Assembly: GCF_026210795.1 (NCBI RefSeq)
Contig: NC_089434.1
Location: 806,001 to 870,000 of the forward strand
Direction of reading: 5' to 3'
Length of the DNA: 64,000 nt
Origin: Rhizophagus irregularis
Lineage: Eukaryota; Glomeromycota; Glomeromycetes; Glomerales; Glomeraceae
Below, piece after piece: positions 22,328-34,706 of this stretch (its first letter is position 1; each line of letters starts with the position of its first letter). The notes beneath the pieces are model-generated. The model did not search any database. It saw only the letters and a program-made list of their open reading frames with translations, and was not told the origin of the DNA. Position numbers and translations under genes: made by a program.

Positions 22328-24502
22328 TATTATCGGTTTGACGGGACTATGAGATAACCGACCTAAATAAGTTGATTAATTGATTATATATTCATTATTA
22401 AATGAAAATGATTATCATGATGCATCAAATTATCGTATTTTTCATTTGGAAGTGAATAATCATTATACGAGGCCTGAGAGGTGTTTTATAACAACTTGAA
22501 AACAGATACAATAAATTCTTTTTAAACATAAAGAATAAAAAAAAAGGTCTATTATTTAACCATATCTGGAAATTGTACCTAGATCAATAGGCAGAGTAAC
22601 AATACATAGTATAAACATAAGCTTGTACGTTTATTTTCCGTGATACAAAGTTACGGAATAAAAATTCAATAAGCGAAAATAATTTATTTACCCAAACAAG
22701 GTTCTTTATAAAGCATGCATTCATGCGTAACCAAAAAAATCGTTTTTTAAATTAGATTTTCACCGAAAAACTTCCCGAATTTAATAGTCTAAGTTGGTAC
22801 GTCTCGTCTTTCGTATGATTCAAGTGATCGACAAATAAATCTTTGCGATTATAAACAATGACTTCAAACTCTTTCAAATGGAAAACTTTTACACCAATAC
22901 AGTATTACATAATTTGTTGTACAAATATTTAAAAAAAAAGTTCTACGAACGACTGAAAATTTTAAGGTCGTAACATAAATAAATAGGACTATAACTATAT
23001 AACATTCAAAAGAATTCTTCATAAATATTTTCTCATCATAAAAAAAAAATTACGTATCATACATATAAAAATATAAAGAGACATAAAAAAAAAAATCAAA
23101 CATATCAAACATTAATTTATTGAGATTATTTAGATTATTATAGTTTATAGATTATGATTATCAATTAAATCAACATTCTAAAGTTATCGTTATCGTCTTA
23201 TCGAATATGAAACTGCATAATCTTAAAAAAGATTTTAATATTCCGCCATATTCTTTAATCCATCTGAGTATCTGATAAGATTGTAATTAATGATTTTACT
23301 AAATATAATCACTATAATATAATCATTCAATATCTAAACATATAATAATTATAAATAATACAATTATTATTATTTCTTTATTTGATTTTGATGCACCTTA
23401 AGCCACAAATAACAAAATATTATTTGTAATTCAAAAAAATTCCAAATTTTTTATATTAGAAAAATTGTGTACCGAAAAAAACATTTTAAGAATTTACAAA
23501 GAACTTCCATATTTGGATAATTTTTTTTTTCCTCCATTTAGAAAAAATGTACCTTTATTTGGGTTTACCAAATATCTATATCTAAATGTAATTTTCGGTA
23601 CAATGCACAAAAAAAGTTTTTGAAAAAGATTTCGGAAAATTTCCAAAAAGATTTAAAAATTACGGAAATTCCTTTTTTTTTTGCATTGGAACATGTGGCC
23701 GAACATATTTAGATACGTTAATGCGAATTTCTTTAGAAGGACCAGAAAGTTCAAAAGTTCGATTATAACCGTGCATTTACTATCTGGAATAATTACTGGT
23801 ATTAAAAATTATATTTATATTATATAAATGATTACTAAAATAAAGGATTATTGGATTATTGAAAAATGTAATATATTTTTTATATTAATAAAATTTCCGA
23901 TATTGATAAAAAATTTTCACGGATTAATAAAAACCTTTCGTAAAAAACTGTAAAAACCGGCAAATTTTGAATAGATTTTGTGCTCTGGTTTACAGCATAG
24001 TAGTGAAGCAATTCTTTGTAATAAAAGTAAATAAAGTAAAATACGGGTTCGTATTTTCCGTATTGTACCATTATTTAAGATATTTCATGTGATGAGTGAC
24101 AAATGAAAGCCCAATAGAATTAATGACAATATGCACGTGTCACATTGTATCACATGATGATCAAAATAAATATTTGACTTTACAGTATCACTTGATCCTG
24201 ATCTTGTTCATTCCCTGTACCATTTTTGTTTGTTTTTTATTTGTGTAGTATCTATATTTTGATTATCTTATTGGCACATCTTAACGGTGTTGTCCGGTTA
24301 TTTTAGTAATTGCTGCGACTGAGAAATAAATAATAAAAAAAATGAATAATTAAACTAGTCTTGGTAAGTTCGCAACGATTTCTCGTGTTATTTGAAACAT
24401 AAAACAAAGGGCGCCGTTGTAATACCCAGTACAAATTCTATACAAATATAATATTCATGTATATATGTTTATATGTAAATTTCAAAAGTATGTAACGCCA
24501 GG

Positions 24503-24683
24503 TGATGTGCATTGGAAGAATCAACTCCAAACATTCCAATGCCAATAAATTTTCAATGCACATGGAAATATAATTATACATATAATGTGTTGAAAATTAT
24601 TGGAATATTGGAATCTTCCAATTCTTCCAATTCCAAGCCTTACAATTCCATTAAAGAGTCATCGAAGTTTCCAATGCACATCA
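24503..24683. repeat. MITE-like palindromic element with TGATGTGCATTGGAA ends
   Basis: The 15-mer TGATGTGCATTGGAA at 24503-24517 is inverted at 24669-24683. The interior carries repeated TTCCAAT units and pairs over much of its length. AACGC stands just outside both ends and could be a short target duplication. Confidence 0.6.
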
Positions 24684-24725
24684 TTGCTCAACGCGACTTC
24701 ATCTGTTAAAAGTTGGCGTTTATTT

Positions 24726-24915
24726 AGTTGCACATAATTATTATAAAAGAACGTTCCTTAAACGTTTGCTTTTGGAGGGACGCGTTGCACATTATTATTA
24801 TAAAAGAACGTTCCTTGTGAAGGATGCAGTTGTAATACTCAGTACAAATTCTCTACATCAAATGTATATAATGATACTTCATCTGTTAAATTGCACAAAA
24901 TTATTATAAAAGAAA
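24726..24915. repeat. Local direct duplications carrying AGAACGTTCC
   Basis: A segment reading TTGCACATAATTATTATAAA then AGAACGTTCCTT occurs at 24728-24759, again at 24785-24816, and a third time without the last part near 24,895. Neighbouring GTTGTAATAC(C/T)CAGTACAA and ACTTCATCTGTTAAA are also repeated. AGAACGTTCC contains the GAAnnTTC dyad of heat-shock elements, but whether it regulates the kinase gene downstream is unknown. Confidence 0.5.
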
Positions 24916-25323
24916 CATAAAAATCCGTCCCCTAAAACTTTCACTTCTCAATATATTTCACCTATTTTTTCATAAAAAAAAAATCGACGATTTCTATTTG
25001 TACACGGGGTGTTCAAACACGGTTTCCAAAAAAGTTACATTTTCTATGCTGATCATTTAATGTTGGGCAGAATTAAATTTAAACAAAAACAAGGAAAAAA
25101 ACAAGAATTTGTTAAATAAATCAAAATTGACATTCAAAATCAACTTTCACGCTTTAAGTATTTAAGTAAACTTGCAGAACACAAAAATACACATACCGCA
25201 TGTTCCTTTTAAATTATATATATTAAAAATTTTTTTTTTTACATAACTTTTTAATATACTCACGTGATACGTGTATGAACACCTAAAAAATTTTCAAAAA
25301 ATATATATATTTATATTTTCATT

Positions 25324-27147
25324 ATGCGAATAGTATTGATTAATACAGAAATTAATAGAGCATTTGCATCAATCAATTATGAAACTCATAAAAATATAGA
25401 CGAACAATATCAATTTATAAAACAGACTGTTCTTGCTAATGAAACTTTTACCGATGATGAAAAAACTGAAGCGATAAGAAGAATAAATAAAACTTACGAT
25501 CACAATAAAATTTTTCATAATATAGGTACAAAAAGAATTTGTGAAATTTGTAATTGTGAATGTTTAGCTACATTATATTGTGAATATTGTATTAGAAATT
25601 ATTTAGAAAAAAAATTTCCAAATTGGACATCTGGAAATAATGATATTGATAATTTAATAAAAAAATGTCAAATGGAAACACGTAGACCAGATGTTGTAAT
25701 TGAATGGATTCCATACAATAATTTACAAGATATTGAATATCTTACAAAAGGTGGATTCTCAGAAATTTATACGGCAATTTGGAACAATGGAAAATATCAA
25801 AAATGGGATTCTGAAGAACAACATTTAAAAAGATTTGGAGGACAAAAAGTGATACTTAAAAGGCTAGAACATGTTGAAAATGCAAATCAACGTTGGTTTA
25901 AAGAGGTTTGTAATTTGAAGTTATTTTAAATTAAGTAAATAATTTATTTTTTTTTATTGGTAATAAATTTTGAAAAAATACTTTATAGGCCGAATCACAT
26001 TTGACTATAAGCAGTAAATCTCCATATATTGTCCAGTGTTATGGTTTAACACGAGATCCATCAAATGGAGATTACATGCTTGTAATGAATAGAATGGATT
26101 TGAATTTAAGAGAATATTTACAGCAAAAAAATAATCAACTTACATGGAAAAAAAGAATTCATTTGGTTTATAACATAATTACCGCACTCAGACAGATTCA
26201 TAAAGAAGATGCAATTCATAGAGATTTACATTCTGGTAATATATTATTGAAACAAGTCAATCAAAGATTATTTATTAGTGATCTTGCATTTTGCGGTCCT
26301 GCAGACAAATCACCAAATGATGTATACGGAAATCTTCCCTATATAGCGCCTGAAGTTATTTCTAATAAAGGATATACTTTTAAATCTGATATTTACAGTA
26401 TTGCAATGCTAATGTGGGAAATTTCATCTGGACAACCACCTTTTAATAATTGTAAACATAATTGTTGTCTTGCAATTAGGATTATTAATGGCGAGAGACC
26501 AATAATAATTTCAAGAACTCCTTTAGAGTACGAAAATTTAATGAAACAATGTTGGGATGATGATCCATTAAAAAGACCTGACATTACAACACTTTGGGAA
26601 AAAATAAATGAAATTTATAAAAAATATCTGAATATGCCAAATGAATTAGAAGAGAATAACAATTTGGAAATAAATAAAACAAATAGTTTAAAAGAAGCAA
26701 AAGAAAGAAGTAGCATATTATTTACAAGTAGCAAAATTCGTAATTGTGAAAATTGTCCTGAACCAAGAAATGTAACAGAAGGTACTATTGCATATTAATC
26801 AATCATTATAAATATTTATAGTAATAAATTATTTTTTTTAATTTTTTATTTAAATCAATTTTTTATTTTAAATTTATTTATATATGACTAATTCATAATT
26901 ATTTTACATAATCTTTTAGCATTTCATAATGCAACAAACAACGTCTTTTCTATTCCTGATAATAGTAAGTGTTTATTAAGTCAAATAAGAATATGGCATC
27001 TTCATCTTCTAATTGTTTTTTTTTTCGCTTTTTTTAGTTAGTGATTTTGGCAAACCAAGTAATCGGGAACCAGGAATATACCAAAAAGTAAGCAACTTTT
27101 TAAAGGTAATTATTAATTCATTTAAATTGAGTATCGTAGCGACGTAG
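25324..27147 (+). CDS. Protein kinase, tyrosine-kinase-like, four exons
   Basis: I join 25324-25905, 25989-26781, 26920-26964 and 27038-27147 (509 aa, all introns GT-AG). The first two exons give the kinase. The last two restore a tail of the form EAFHNATNNVFSIPDN...VSNFLK that follows the same point in related fungal kinases as I remember them; ending at 26798 is the alternative. Residues 75-95 hold a CxxC-CxC...CxxC zinc-ribbon-like head. The kinase domain follows: glycine loop KGGFSEIY, lysine in VILKRL, glutamate in FKEAES, HRDLHSGN catalytic loop, APE in IAPEV, DIYSIAMLMWE. The usual DFG reads DLA (ISDLAFCG), so the glycine is replaced while the metal-binding Asp remains. It is probably a cytosolic signalling kinase of the greatly expanded AM-fungal set. 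Confidence 0.85.
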
Positions 27148-28051
27148 CGTTGATGATGAATAATTGATTAAATTTGTAATTCGGGCCAAAATTATACAGG
27201 TTATTAGTGACCGCGTGATATTTAGCCAATAAATACAATTCACATAATCAATTAAACGGTAAGATATAATTGATTTTAATAACGGTTCAACAGATAGATG
27301 ATTTAGCTTTACGATAATCTAAATCGTTCAGAAGAACAAGAGATGATCATTGATATATTAAACATTTTTTTTTTTTATATTATATTATTTTGATATACTG
27401 TACATATATAGAGTAGTAAGGATCTTACAAAGTTTCTTATAGTTGTTCATTTCTTATCTAATAAATTATTCGATTTATTTTGGCTACATACACGATTTAT
27501 TTATTGTACAAATTATCATAAACATCTGAAATAATGGTTACTTACGTATTTATGACAATTATCGCATGATTATTCTATATAGAAGATTACGCCGTCAAAA
27601 AATTCTTATATTTCATCATAATCACCTAAGTGGCGTACAAATGAATCGTGAGTAAATTGAAATTGATTATTAAACGTAATTATAAATCAATTTATTTTGG
27701 GCGTATCGCTCGCACATCAACTATATTAAATTAATTTATATTATCGAAATCATCGAAATCATCGGAATATTATATAAACAAAAAGCATAATTTTTATTTA
27801 CAAAAAAAAATTCTATGTTGATAAAATAAATGTTCTAAAATTATTAAAAATTATTTTAATTCTATACAATCTATATTTTTAAGAGGAAAAGTAATTATAA
27901 AAAAATTATTATAAAAATTTTTAGCTCGTAAATTTGTTAAAATGTTTGAATAAAAATTTTTTTCACTTTAAACTTTCTTTTTAAGTTCGTGATTTTGTAA
28001 AATTGTTCGAATAAAATTGTCAAAAAAAAAAAAAAGTTCATCTATTTACTT
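27148..28051. other. Intergenic region between convergent kinase and acetate-channel genes
   Basis: AT-rich sequence with two TTCGTGA/TTTTGTAAAATTGTT-like direct repeats near 27,920-28,020. No gene is seen. It contains both 3' ends. Confidence 0.55.
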
Positions 28052-29010
28052 TTAAACTTTATCAGTAGATAAAGTGTGTATACGTTCTATCGGCCAAGTT
28101 TTTAAAGTGAAATAAGAAGATTCTTTTTGTAATATTAATGCTAATGCCAAATACCAAGCACAAAAAGCAGCGATAACTAAATTTTTTTTAAAAAAAAGAA
28201 AAAAAAAATATTTAGAAAATTTCAATCATTTTTTAATTAACAATAAAAACGTAATTAACAATCGGTAAAAGAATTTACCTCCAAAAACACCACCAGCGAC
28301 TTCGAAAGATTTTAATCCGGTAAAGGTTGCGGTTGTAAGTAAAGTATTAATGATAACCAATAAGGATAAAATTGTAATCAGCACGAGATTCGATTTTAAT
28401 GCACATAATAACATGATGAAAGCAACTATTCAAGGAAAAAAAAATAATAATGTTTAGGTTCATGTAATTTCGAAAAATCAAGTTAAACCATGACTTTTAT
28501 AATTATTAAAGCAAGATACTTACAAATTGTCCAACCCACAAGAAAAATACCAAGTGCATTCCTTAACATTTCTGGATTATCTTTATAAGAAGAAAGAATA
28601 CCTGTGGCGTCATAATTAATGAATCCGAAACAGATCCAATAGCCACCAAAAGATGGGAAAATCGTTCCATGAAAAATATCACCTCTCATCATTTCAAAAA
28701 TTCCAGCTAATACTTGAATAAAACCACCATAGAATAAAGCTAAACCAAGAGCGACATTATGATTGACTACTCCTCCGGTTCCAATTAAATACATTGAAAA
28801 AACGAATAAAGTCATCGCGAAAGATGATAAACCTATTGAAAATTATTTTTCAAAAAAAAAAAAAGAGAAAAAATTAGGCTTTTTTTTCAAGAATTTATAT
28901 TTATGAAAGTATCTAATATGATAGTATTTACCTAATGGAGCAGCATTCGCTTGTGCTTTAGGTGGAACTGAAGTAGTTTCGTCAAGAGTTGAATTTGATT
29001 TTGGCATCAT
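28052..29010 (-). CDS. GPR1/FUN34/YaaH family acetate/succinate channel, 219 aa
   Basis: Four minus-strand exons, 29010-28932, 28832-28524, 28425-28279 and 28176-28052, join in frame with GT-AG introns into 219 residues. The start is MMPKSNSTLDETTS. The family signature appears as NAAPLGL (usual NPAPLGL, with Pro replaced by Ala), followed by six hydrophobic segments (FAMTLFVFSMYLIGTG, ALGLALFYGGFIQVLAGIFEM, the aromatic FPSFGGYWICFGF, NALGIFLVGWTIC, LVLITILSLLVIIN, and GGVFGVIAAFCAWYLALALI). Length and topology match yeast Ady2/Ato proteins and bacterial SatP, which export or import acetate and other small monocarboxylates in the plasma membrane. The gene appears intact. A role in carbon or ammonium-linked transport is inferred from the family. 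Confidence 0.93.
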
Positions 29011-31252
29011 GAGTTAAAAATTATATAACGGAGTTATAAAAATTATAAAGCTATTAATTTTTATTTTAGATACTGTATATTTATTATTTTCTTTTCTTTT
29101 CTTTCTGAAAATTTTGCCATGTCAGATTTCGATGTTTATATACAAGATTTCACCTGTTTATCATTTCTAAATTATTCATGACATGATAATATTGATCAAT
29201 TTCTTTATTTGGTTACTACAGCCGTTACTATTCTTTATTTGGATGTGGAGCAATCATCTCATTTATTTTTATCCTATCCTATCGATTAAAACGATTTACA
29301 TTGTTAAATCCTTCGATTTTTTTAAATGTTACACCCCCGTTTTATGACGTTTTATGATGATAACAATAATGTCGTAAGAAAAAAGGAAAAAAAATTAATG
29401 AAAAACTTTCGTAATTTGGTTTTATTTTTTTTTAATATATTCTTAATCATTTTGATAAATAAATAATGAATGATGAGAATTTAAAATTACAATATTTTAA
29501 AACATATAAAGTTATTATTTTTTCTCGAAACATCCATTTTTCTGAAACACATTTTCGTAGATTTTAAACAAACAAAAAACTTCATTGTTAATGATCTTCG
29601 TAATGCATAGTTTTTTCCATATTGTTGTTTTTTTTGTTACACTGGTTACACTTGGCGCCTCATACGATTTTCTATTCCTATATTTACCGATCGAAATTCG
29701 ATTTCAGATTGTGACACGTAAATTATGTTATGTTTGCATATCATTCGATAAAATCCGAGATTACTTTTTATAATAAATAATTTTTATATTTAAAGATCGT
29801 AGACAATTACAATTTCTTATTTTAAAAAAATAAACCATTATTATTTTTGAATTAATATATTTTAATTGAATTAATATGTTTTATTTACACTTTAAAATAA
29901 ACATTCTTTTTTCGTAATCGACATCTTATTCATGTAATAAATAATAAATAATAAATATTTGAATTAAGCCCAAGCTACCTAACTATAATTAGTTATATAT
30001 ATCAATTAAGTTATAAATTTTGTCATTATAAACAAAAAAAAATGTATATGTATAAAAATACATTTATATAATTTTATATTAAGTTTTCTAAAGTCACGTG
30101 ATGGCCAATCATTGTCAACGGTTAAGGTGACCGTGCTAAAATGATCTACAAACAAGGTTTCGGATAGTTTCGGAATACTGGACGAAAATTTCTTAAACGT
30201 GAAAAAATAGTTTCATTAGACTCATAATTACTATATATAGGCTGTTCTACGGCTTAAAAATTGTGATAATATAATTATTTTAGTTATTATTTCAAATAAA
30301 ATTAAAAATCTGTACTCTGTAGTATTCCAGAATTTTCTTTTATAAACTCTTGTGGTTTAAACCTCAAAAGTAATTTATTTTTATAAAAAAAAAAATTATT
30401 AACGCTCACAATAATTCATAAAGCCGAATATTTTATTAAATTTTATCCAATGCAATTTTTTTCCGTTTGAACAGACAGACAGTCCAGTGATGGTAAAGAC
30501 CAGGTCATTTGACCTTCGAATGACCTAGTCATTCGTCATTTGAGTCATTTAGCAAAAATTTATGATATCATATCACGTGATATAAATTTATATGAGATTA
30601 CATAGATAATTTTGGCCAGAATTATGATGTAATTTTTAAATGATTAGGTCATTAATCATTTAATGCTGAAATGACCCAAATGACATGTGACCAGTCATTT
30701 GAGTAATAGATACTCCAGTCGATCATTAGGAATACTGCGGTGACCAATAAGAAAATCAATATTGAATGTCTCATAAAAATGTTCGATCACTATTATTCCT
30801 AATTGATTGGACGGTATGGACGATAACGAGTTGATTATTACTTTCGAGTATCATTTTTATTTCTTGAATTAACGAAGAAATAATTTGAACATAATTACAT
30901 AATTAGTTAATTTTTATTAATTAATATTATTATTATCGTTATTATTATTCATTATTATTATTATTATTATATTATTATCATTTTTACTTAGTATATCTGA
31001 TATTAAATTTATAAAATATATATAAAGGTTAATAAATAATCCAATGTAATGACATATTTCAGTTCGAGTAAGTTGTAAAATATCGTAACTACAAAATTTT
31101 ATTGTAACAATGATGATGTCAAAAAAAAAAAAAAAAAAAGATTTTAATATCATTTCTTTCTCCCTTTTTCATAAAACCTTTTTTTTTATTAATAACTAAT
31201 AACTTGTTTTCTAAATATTTCATTTTCGTTAAAAATTCTAAAAAAAAAAAAA
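29011..31252. other. Intergenic region upstream of the acetate channel and of family gene A
   Basis: No convincing gene. It holds promoter DNA for both divergent genes, a block of TCATTTGA/AATGAC repeats (30480-30720), ATT microsatellite DNA (about 30,930-30,980) and an A18 tract near 31,121. Confidence 0.55.
30480..30720. repeat. Imperfect inverted repeat built from TCATTTGA motifs
   Basis: GACCAGGTCATTTGACC near 30,508 and GTGACCAGTCATTTGAG near 30,690 face each other with repeated (A)ATGACC/GGTCATT units between, and a CACGTG core near 30,575. It resembles a degenerate MITE; ends and target duplication are not clear. Confidence 0.45.
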
Positions 31253-32031
31253 ATGCCCCAAATAACGAATCCCAAGAAATGGACTACGGATGAACTTCTT
31301 GGAATTCTCTCTTATATCGAAAGTCATCCATTTGATTCCTTGTCAGAGGCATGCAGAAAAGCAATAAAACATCAAAATATTGATAGAACTCATAAGAGCA
31401 CTTATTCAAAAATGACAAGATTAATTTACGCAATAAAGTTATGGTTGAATGATCATATACAAAATGGTGAAGCGATCATTTGGAAAGATGATAGAGTGTA
31501 TAAGCTATTGGAAAAAATTTGCGAGACACGGGAATCTAACAAAAATAATAAAAATCAAGAGCAAGAATTACAACGAGGTGATCAAATTGAAAGCACTATT
31601 GAAACTAATAGTGTGATCGATAAAAGCGAAGAGCAAGACCTCACAGATAATTTCAGTGATTCAACTATGGATGGAGATTATTATACTGATCATCTTGACT
31701 TATACAGGTAATTATCCATTTAACTTAAAATTTTGAGCCTATTAATAAAAACTACTATTTTAAATTTTTTTTTTTTAAAAAAAAAATATAATTTAGGAAA
31801 AATAAAGAACAATTTCCTTCTTTCCACCTTCCATTAAAGATCTTGAGTGATAGAATCTATGAAGCAGAAAAAGAAGCAAGAGAAGTTTATGAAACGACTA
31901 CTGCTGAAAACGAAGATATGAATTATCATCAAATTTGTCAAATAATCAAACAAATTCAAGAGTATCGAGATGAAGTGTGTGGTTTATTTGAGGAATTCGA
32001 AAAAAAGATCAACGAAATGAGATCATTATAA
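31253..32031 (+). CDS. Family gene A: W-domain plus coiled coil, 229 aa
   Basis: Exons 31253-31707 and 31797-32031 (phase-2 intron) encode 229 aa. Residues about 8-95 form a helical domain (KKWTTDELLGILSYIESH ... KSTYSKMTRLIYAIKLW ... IIWKDDRVYKLLEKI) aligning with genes B, C, G and H. A Glu/Gln/Asp-rich linker follows. Exon 2 gives a coiled coil (EAEKEAREVYETT ... IQEYRDEVCGLFEEFEKKI). The domain's spacing of Trp, Tyr-Lys and IIW recalls trihelix/Myb-SANT-like DNA-binding domains, but that is inference. Gene A is the most divergent member and lies about 18 kb from the array, so it may be an older copy. The same intron position and phase support common descent. Confidence 0.75.
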
Positions 32032-33593
32032 TTAAATGAATTCTTTTTGATAAAAAAATATTTTTTTTTTTTTAATAATTTGTTTTAAATTTTGCTATTT
32101 TTGTAAAAGGCATACTAAAATTTGAATTTATTCAGGTATTTGAATATAGCTTTAAACTTTAAAAGGAAAATATTACAAAGAGATATTATTTTACTTTTTT
32201 GTATTTTGCTTTCACAATTCCAATTTTTTTTTCCTTTGTTATATAACGTATGATCATGAAATAAATAGTCATTAACAAAGTACCCTATGAAAAAAAATTT
32301 TGAAATACATTAAAAATTGCTATTTTAAAGTATTAATTTTTTACACAAAATGTAATGTATTAAATTACATCTAAAATTGCAATTTTAAGTATAATTTAAA
32401 AATTTTAAATATAATTTTAAAGTATGTGCATTTTAAGTATATTTTTTGTTTCATAGGGTACTGTACTATTTAATATCGTACCGCGGGTCATAGCACCTTT
32501 CAAATCCTTGTATCACCATGTCTATAGCCCGAATATTTTTTTATGGATAATATCTGGGTAAATTAAAATTCTTTAAATAATAAAATCAATAAAAAAAATG
32601 AAACTTTTGAGGATACTACGCATAAGGTGCTGTGGCCGTGGCCCACAATATACGGTGTTATGTTATTATTATTCATAGAAATTTTACGTCATTACGACAT
32701 TTAATATGTTGCCGATCCAATGTTACTTATTGTACCGTCAGAATCCAATTCTATTTTGCAATCCCGGTACTTTAATGATTAAAATTAACGAATCCGACGA
32801 CAATATTTTTAAGTTCAACAATCAATAACCATTTAATGTCCAATGAGTGTTGGTTTATATAATGATTTACAAGTTTTGGGGCGTAAAAAAATTTCATTGA
32901 TTTCGGATACAGAAATTCATATTGTATTATTCTCTATATACGCGTAAAAAAAATAAAGAAATACGAAAACAAATAATTTATAAATAATTATCCAAGTATG
33001 GTAAATTCTCATTATGTATGGTTACTAAATAATACATATCCGTACTTTTTTACTTATCATGTTTTAAGTATAAAAAAAAAATTTTAAAGAAAAAAGAATT
33101 GATCAAAATTGTCAAATAAAATAAAATAAAAAAAAAATGTAAGAAAGAAATGAAAATGGAAGGAATAAAAAATTTACTTAATAAAGAAGTTTTTAGCCAA
33201 AAAAAGAGTTAAAAATTAATAAATATCGAACGGACTTAATAAGGATCAATTAACCCTATTTAAATGTTTACCCGATTAAAACTAATCTTAATTGTTAATT
33301 GTCAATAATAATTCTTTTATTCGAAACAAAATATCCATAAAGAAAAGTCTTGGCATCTTGGCGTTTCTAGATTAAAAATATGTATCACAAATTTTTGATA
33401 AACATTTTGTTTGTCAGATTAGGAATTAGTGTCACAAAACGACTGATCAAATCATTCTTCGTACAAAGTTTTATGAGCGAAAAGTTTAAAAAATTTAAAT
33501 ATAAATAGAATTTCAATTCAATGACTTGTCGACTCTTCATTAATTTTTTTCATATAGGAAAAAAAATCAAATCGTCACTTTTCAACTGTTAAT
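32032..33593. other. Intergenic region between gene A and the protease gene
   Basis: AT-rich, with a MITE at 32279-32462 listed separately. No gene recognised. A TATAAA-like sequence (AAATATAAATAG) near 33,498 lies about 95 bp before the protease ATG. Confidence 0.5.
32279..32462. mobile_element. Small MITE with AGTACCCTATGAAA ends
   Basis: The 14-mer AGTACCCTATGAAA at 32279-32292 is perfectly inverted at 32449-32462. The 184-bp element is AT-rich and without coding. No unambiguous target duplication is visible. Confidence 0.65.
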
Positions 33594-34706
33594 ATGGCTC
33601 AATACTACAGAATACCATTGAAAAAAAATGAACCATCTTCCAAATATTCATGGGAAGAAAAATTAATAATTCACAAGAACATTGCAAGAAGCAAGTATGG
33701 TAGACTTGTTGAAAAAGAACCGTTAAAAGACGTAGCTACGGAACCAGTAACCGATTATGATAATGATATCGGATATTACGGTCCAGCAATTCTTGGTGGT
33801 CAAAAGTTTCAACTTCTTTTTGATACTGGTAGCGCAGACTTATGGGTCCCCAAAGTATCCTACAACAATGGAACAAAAACCAAACATAGCACATTTGATC
33901 CAGAAAAATCAGATACTTTTAAAACCGACAATAAATCATTTTCAATTACTTATGGTACAGGACATACTTCAGGTGTGGCTGCAACTGATACATTTGAATT
34001 TGCTGGTTTTTCCATCAAAGATCAAGCTTTCGGTCTCGCTGACACCGTTTCTGATGATTTTACGAACGCTCCATTTGACGGAATTCTTGGTATGGCTTTT
34101 GATCAGTTAAGCGAGCTACAAGCCCCAACCCCATTTCAAAATTTAATTAATAACCATAGTGTCTCATCATCTGTGTTTGGCTTCGTACTTGGCCGTGCAG
34201 AGGATGGCACTAACGGCAACAGTGAGCTTACAATTGGTGGAGTTGATCCAAAATTTTCAAATAACATTAAATATAACAAGGTTGTTAACAGACGAGGATT
34301 CTGGCAGATTGCTTTAGGTGGTGCGCAAGTAAACGATAAAACAGTAGATGTAAAAGGAGGTGAAGCTATTATTGACACTGGTACAACTCTTGTTATCATT
34401 CCTCCTGAGGATGCTGATGCTATTCATAATGCAATTCCCGGTGCGAAAAAACAAGGTCAAAATTACTTAATTCCAACCAATTCTAAAGCCGTAGTAGCTT
34501 TTACTTTTGGAGGAGTAACCTATAATATTAATCCTGCAGACATGACCGTTGATGATGTAGGAAATGGTCTAAGTGTTTCGGGCATCCAAGGCGAAAATAT
34601 GCCTGGTATGGAAAATACATGGTTGGTCGGTGATGTGTTCCTTAAGAACGTATTTAATGCTTATGATGTCAATAAATCGGCTGTGGGATTTGCTCCATTG
34701 GAATAG
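33594..34706 (+). CDS. Pepsin-type aspartic protease (A1), cysteine-free, 370 aa
   Basis: A single exon encodes both catalytic motifs: FDTGSADLWVP near residue 80 and IDTGTTL near 263, with the flap tyrosine in ITYGTG near 120 and the hydrophobic-Gly pairs typical of family A1. The C-terminal end (FLKNVFNAYDVNKSAVGFAPLE) is complete. Two features are odd. I find no cysteine in the whole protein, whereas secreted fungal pepsins usually keep one or two disulfides. The N-terminus (MAQYYRIPLKKNEPS) has no signal peptide, although residues 5-50 look like a propeptide. A missed 5' exon (possible acceptor CATATAG at 33552-33558) could supply one. Base composition is richer in G+C than the flanks, as expected of an expressed gene. 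Confidence 0.93.
   Translation: MAQYYRIPLKKNEPSSKYSWEEKLIIHKNIARSKYGRLVEKEPLKDVATEPVTDYDNDIGYYGPAILGGQKFQLLFDTGSADLWVPKVSYNNGTKTKHSTFDPEKSDTFKTDNKSFSITYGTGHTSGVAATDTFEFAGFSIKDQAFGLADTVSDDFTNAPFDGILGMAFDQLSELQAPTPFQNLINNHSVSSSVFGFVLGRAEDGTNGNSELTIGGVDPKFSNNIKYNKVVNRRGFWQIALGGAQVNDKTVDVKGGEAIIDTGTTLVIIPPEDADAIHNAIPGAKKQGQNYLIPTNSKAVVAFTFGGVTYNINPADMTVDDVGNGLSVSGIQGENMPGMENTWLVGDVFLKNVFNAYDVNKSAVGFAPLE

Larger units (their letters stand above)
21792..25323. other. Long AT-rich intergenic region with palindromic elements
   Basis: No gene is supported over 3.5 kb. It contains a foldback element at 22230-22327, a MITE-like palindrome at 24503-24683 and local duplications at 24410-24915, listed separately. 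The last few hundred bases are the upstream region of the kinase gene. Confidence 0.55.

Noticed and set aside
29585-29773. 62-codon hydrophobic frame
   Set aside because: No ATG supports the first codon, no family resemblance, and the composition is that of the AT-rich intergenic DNA.
33757-34399. Frames overlapping the aspartic protease
   Set aside because: Alternative-frame and antisense shadows of a strong gene.
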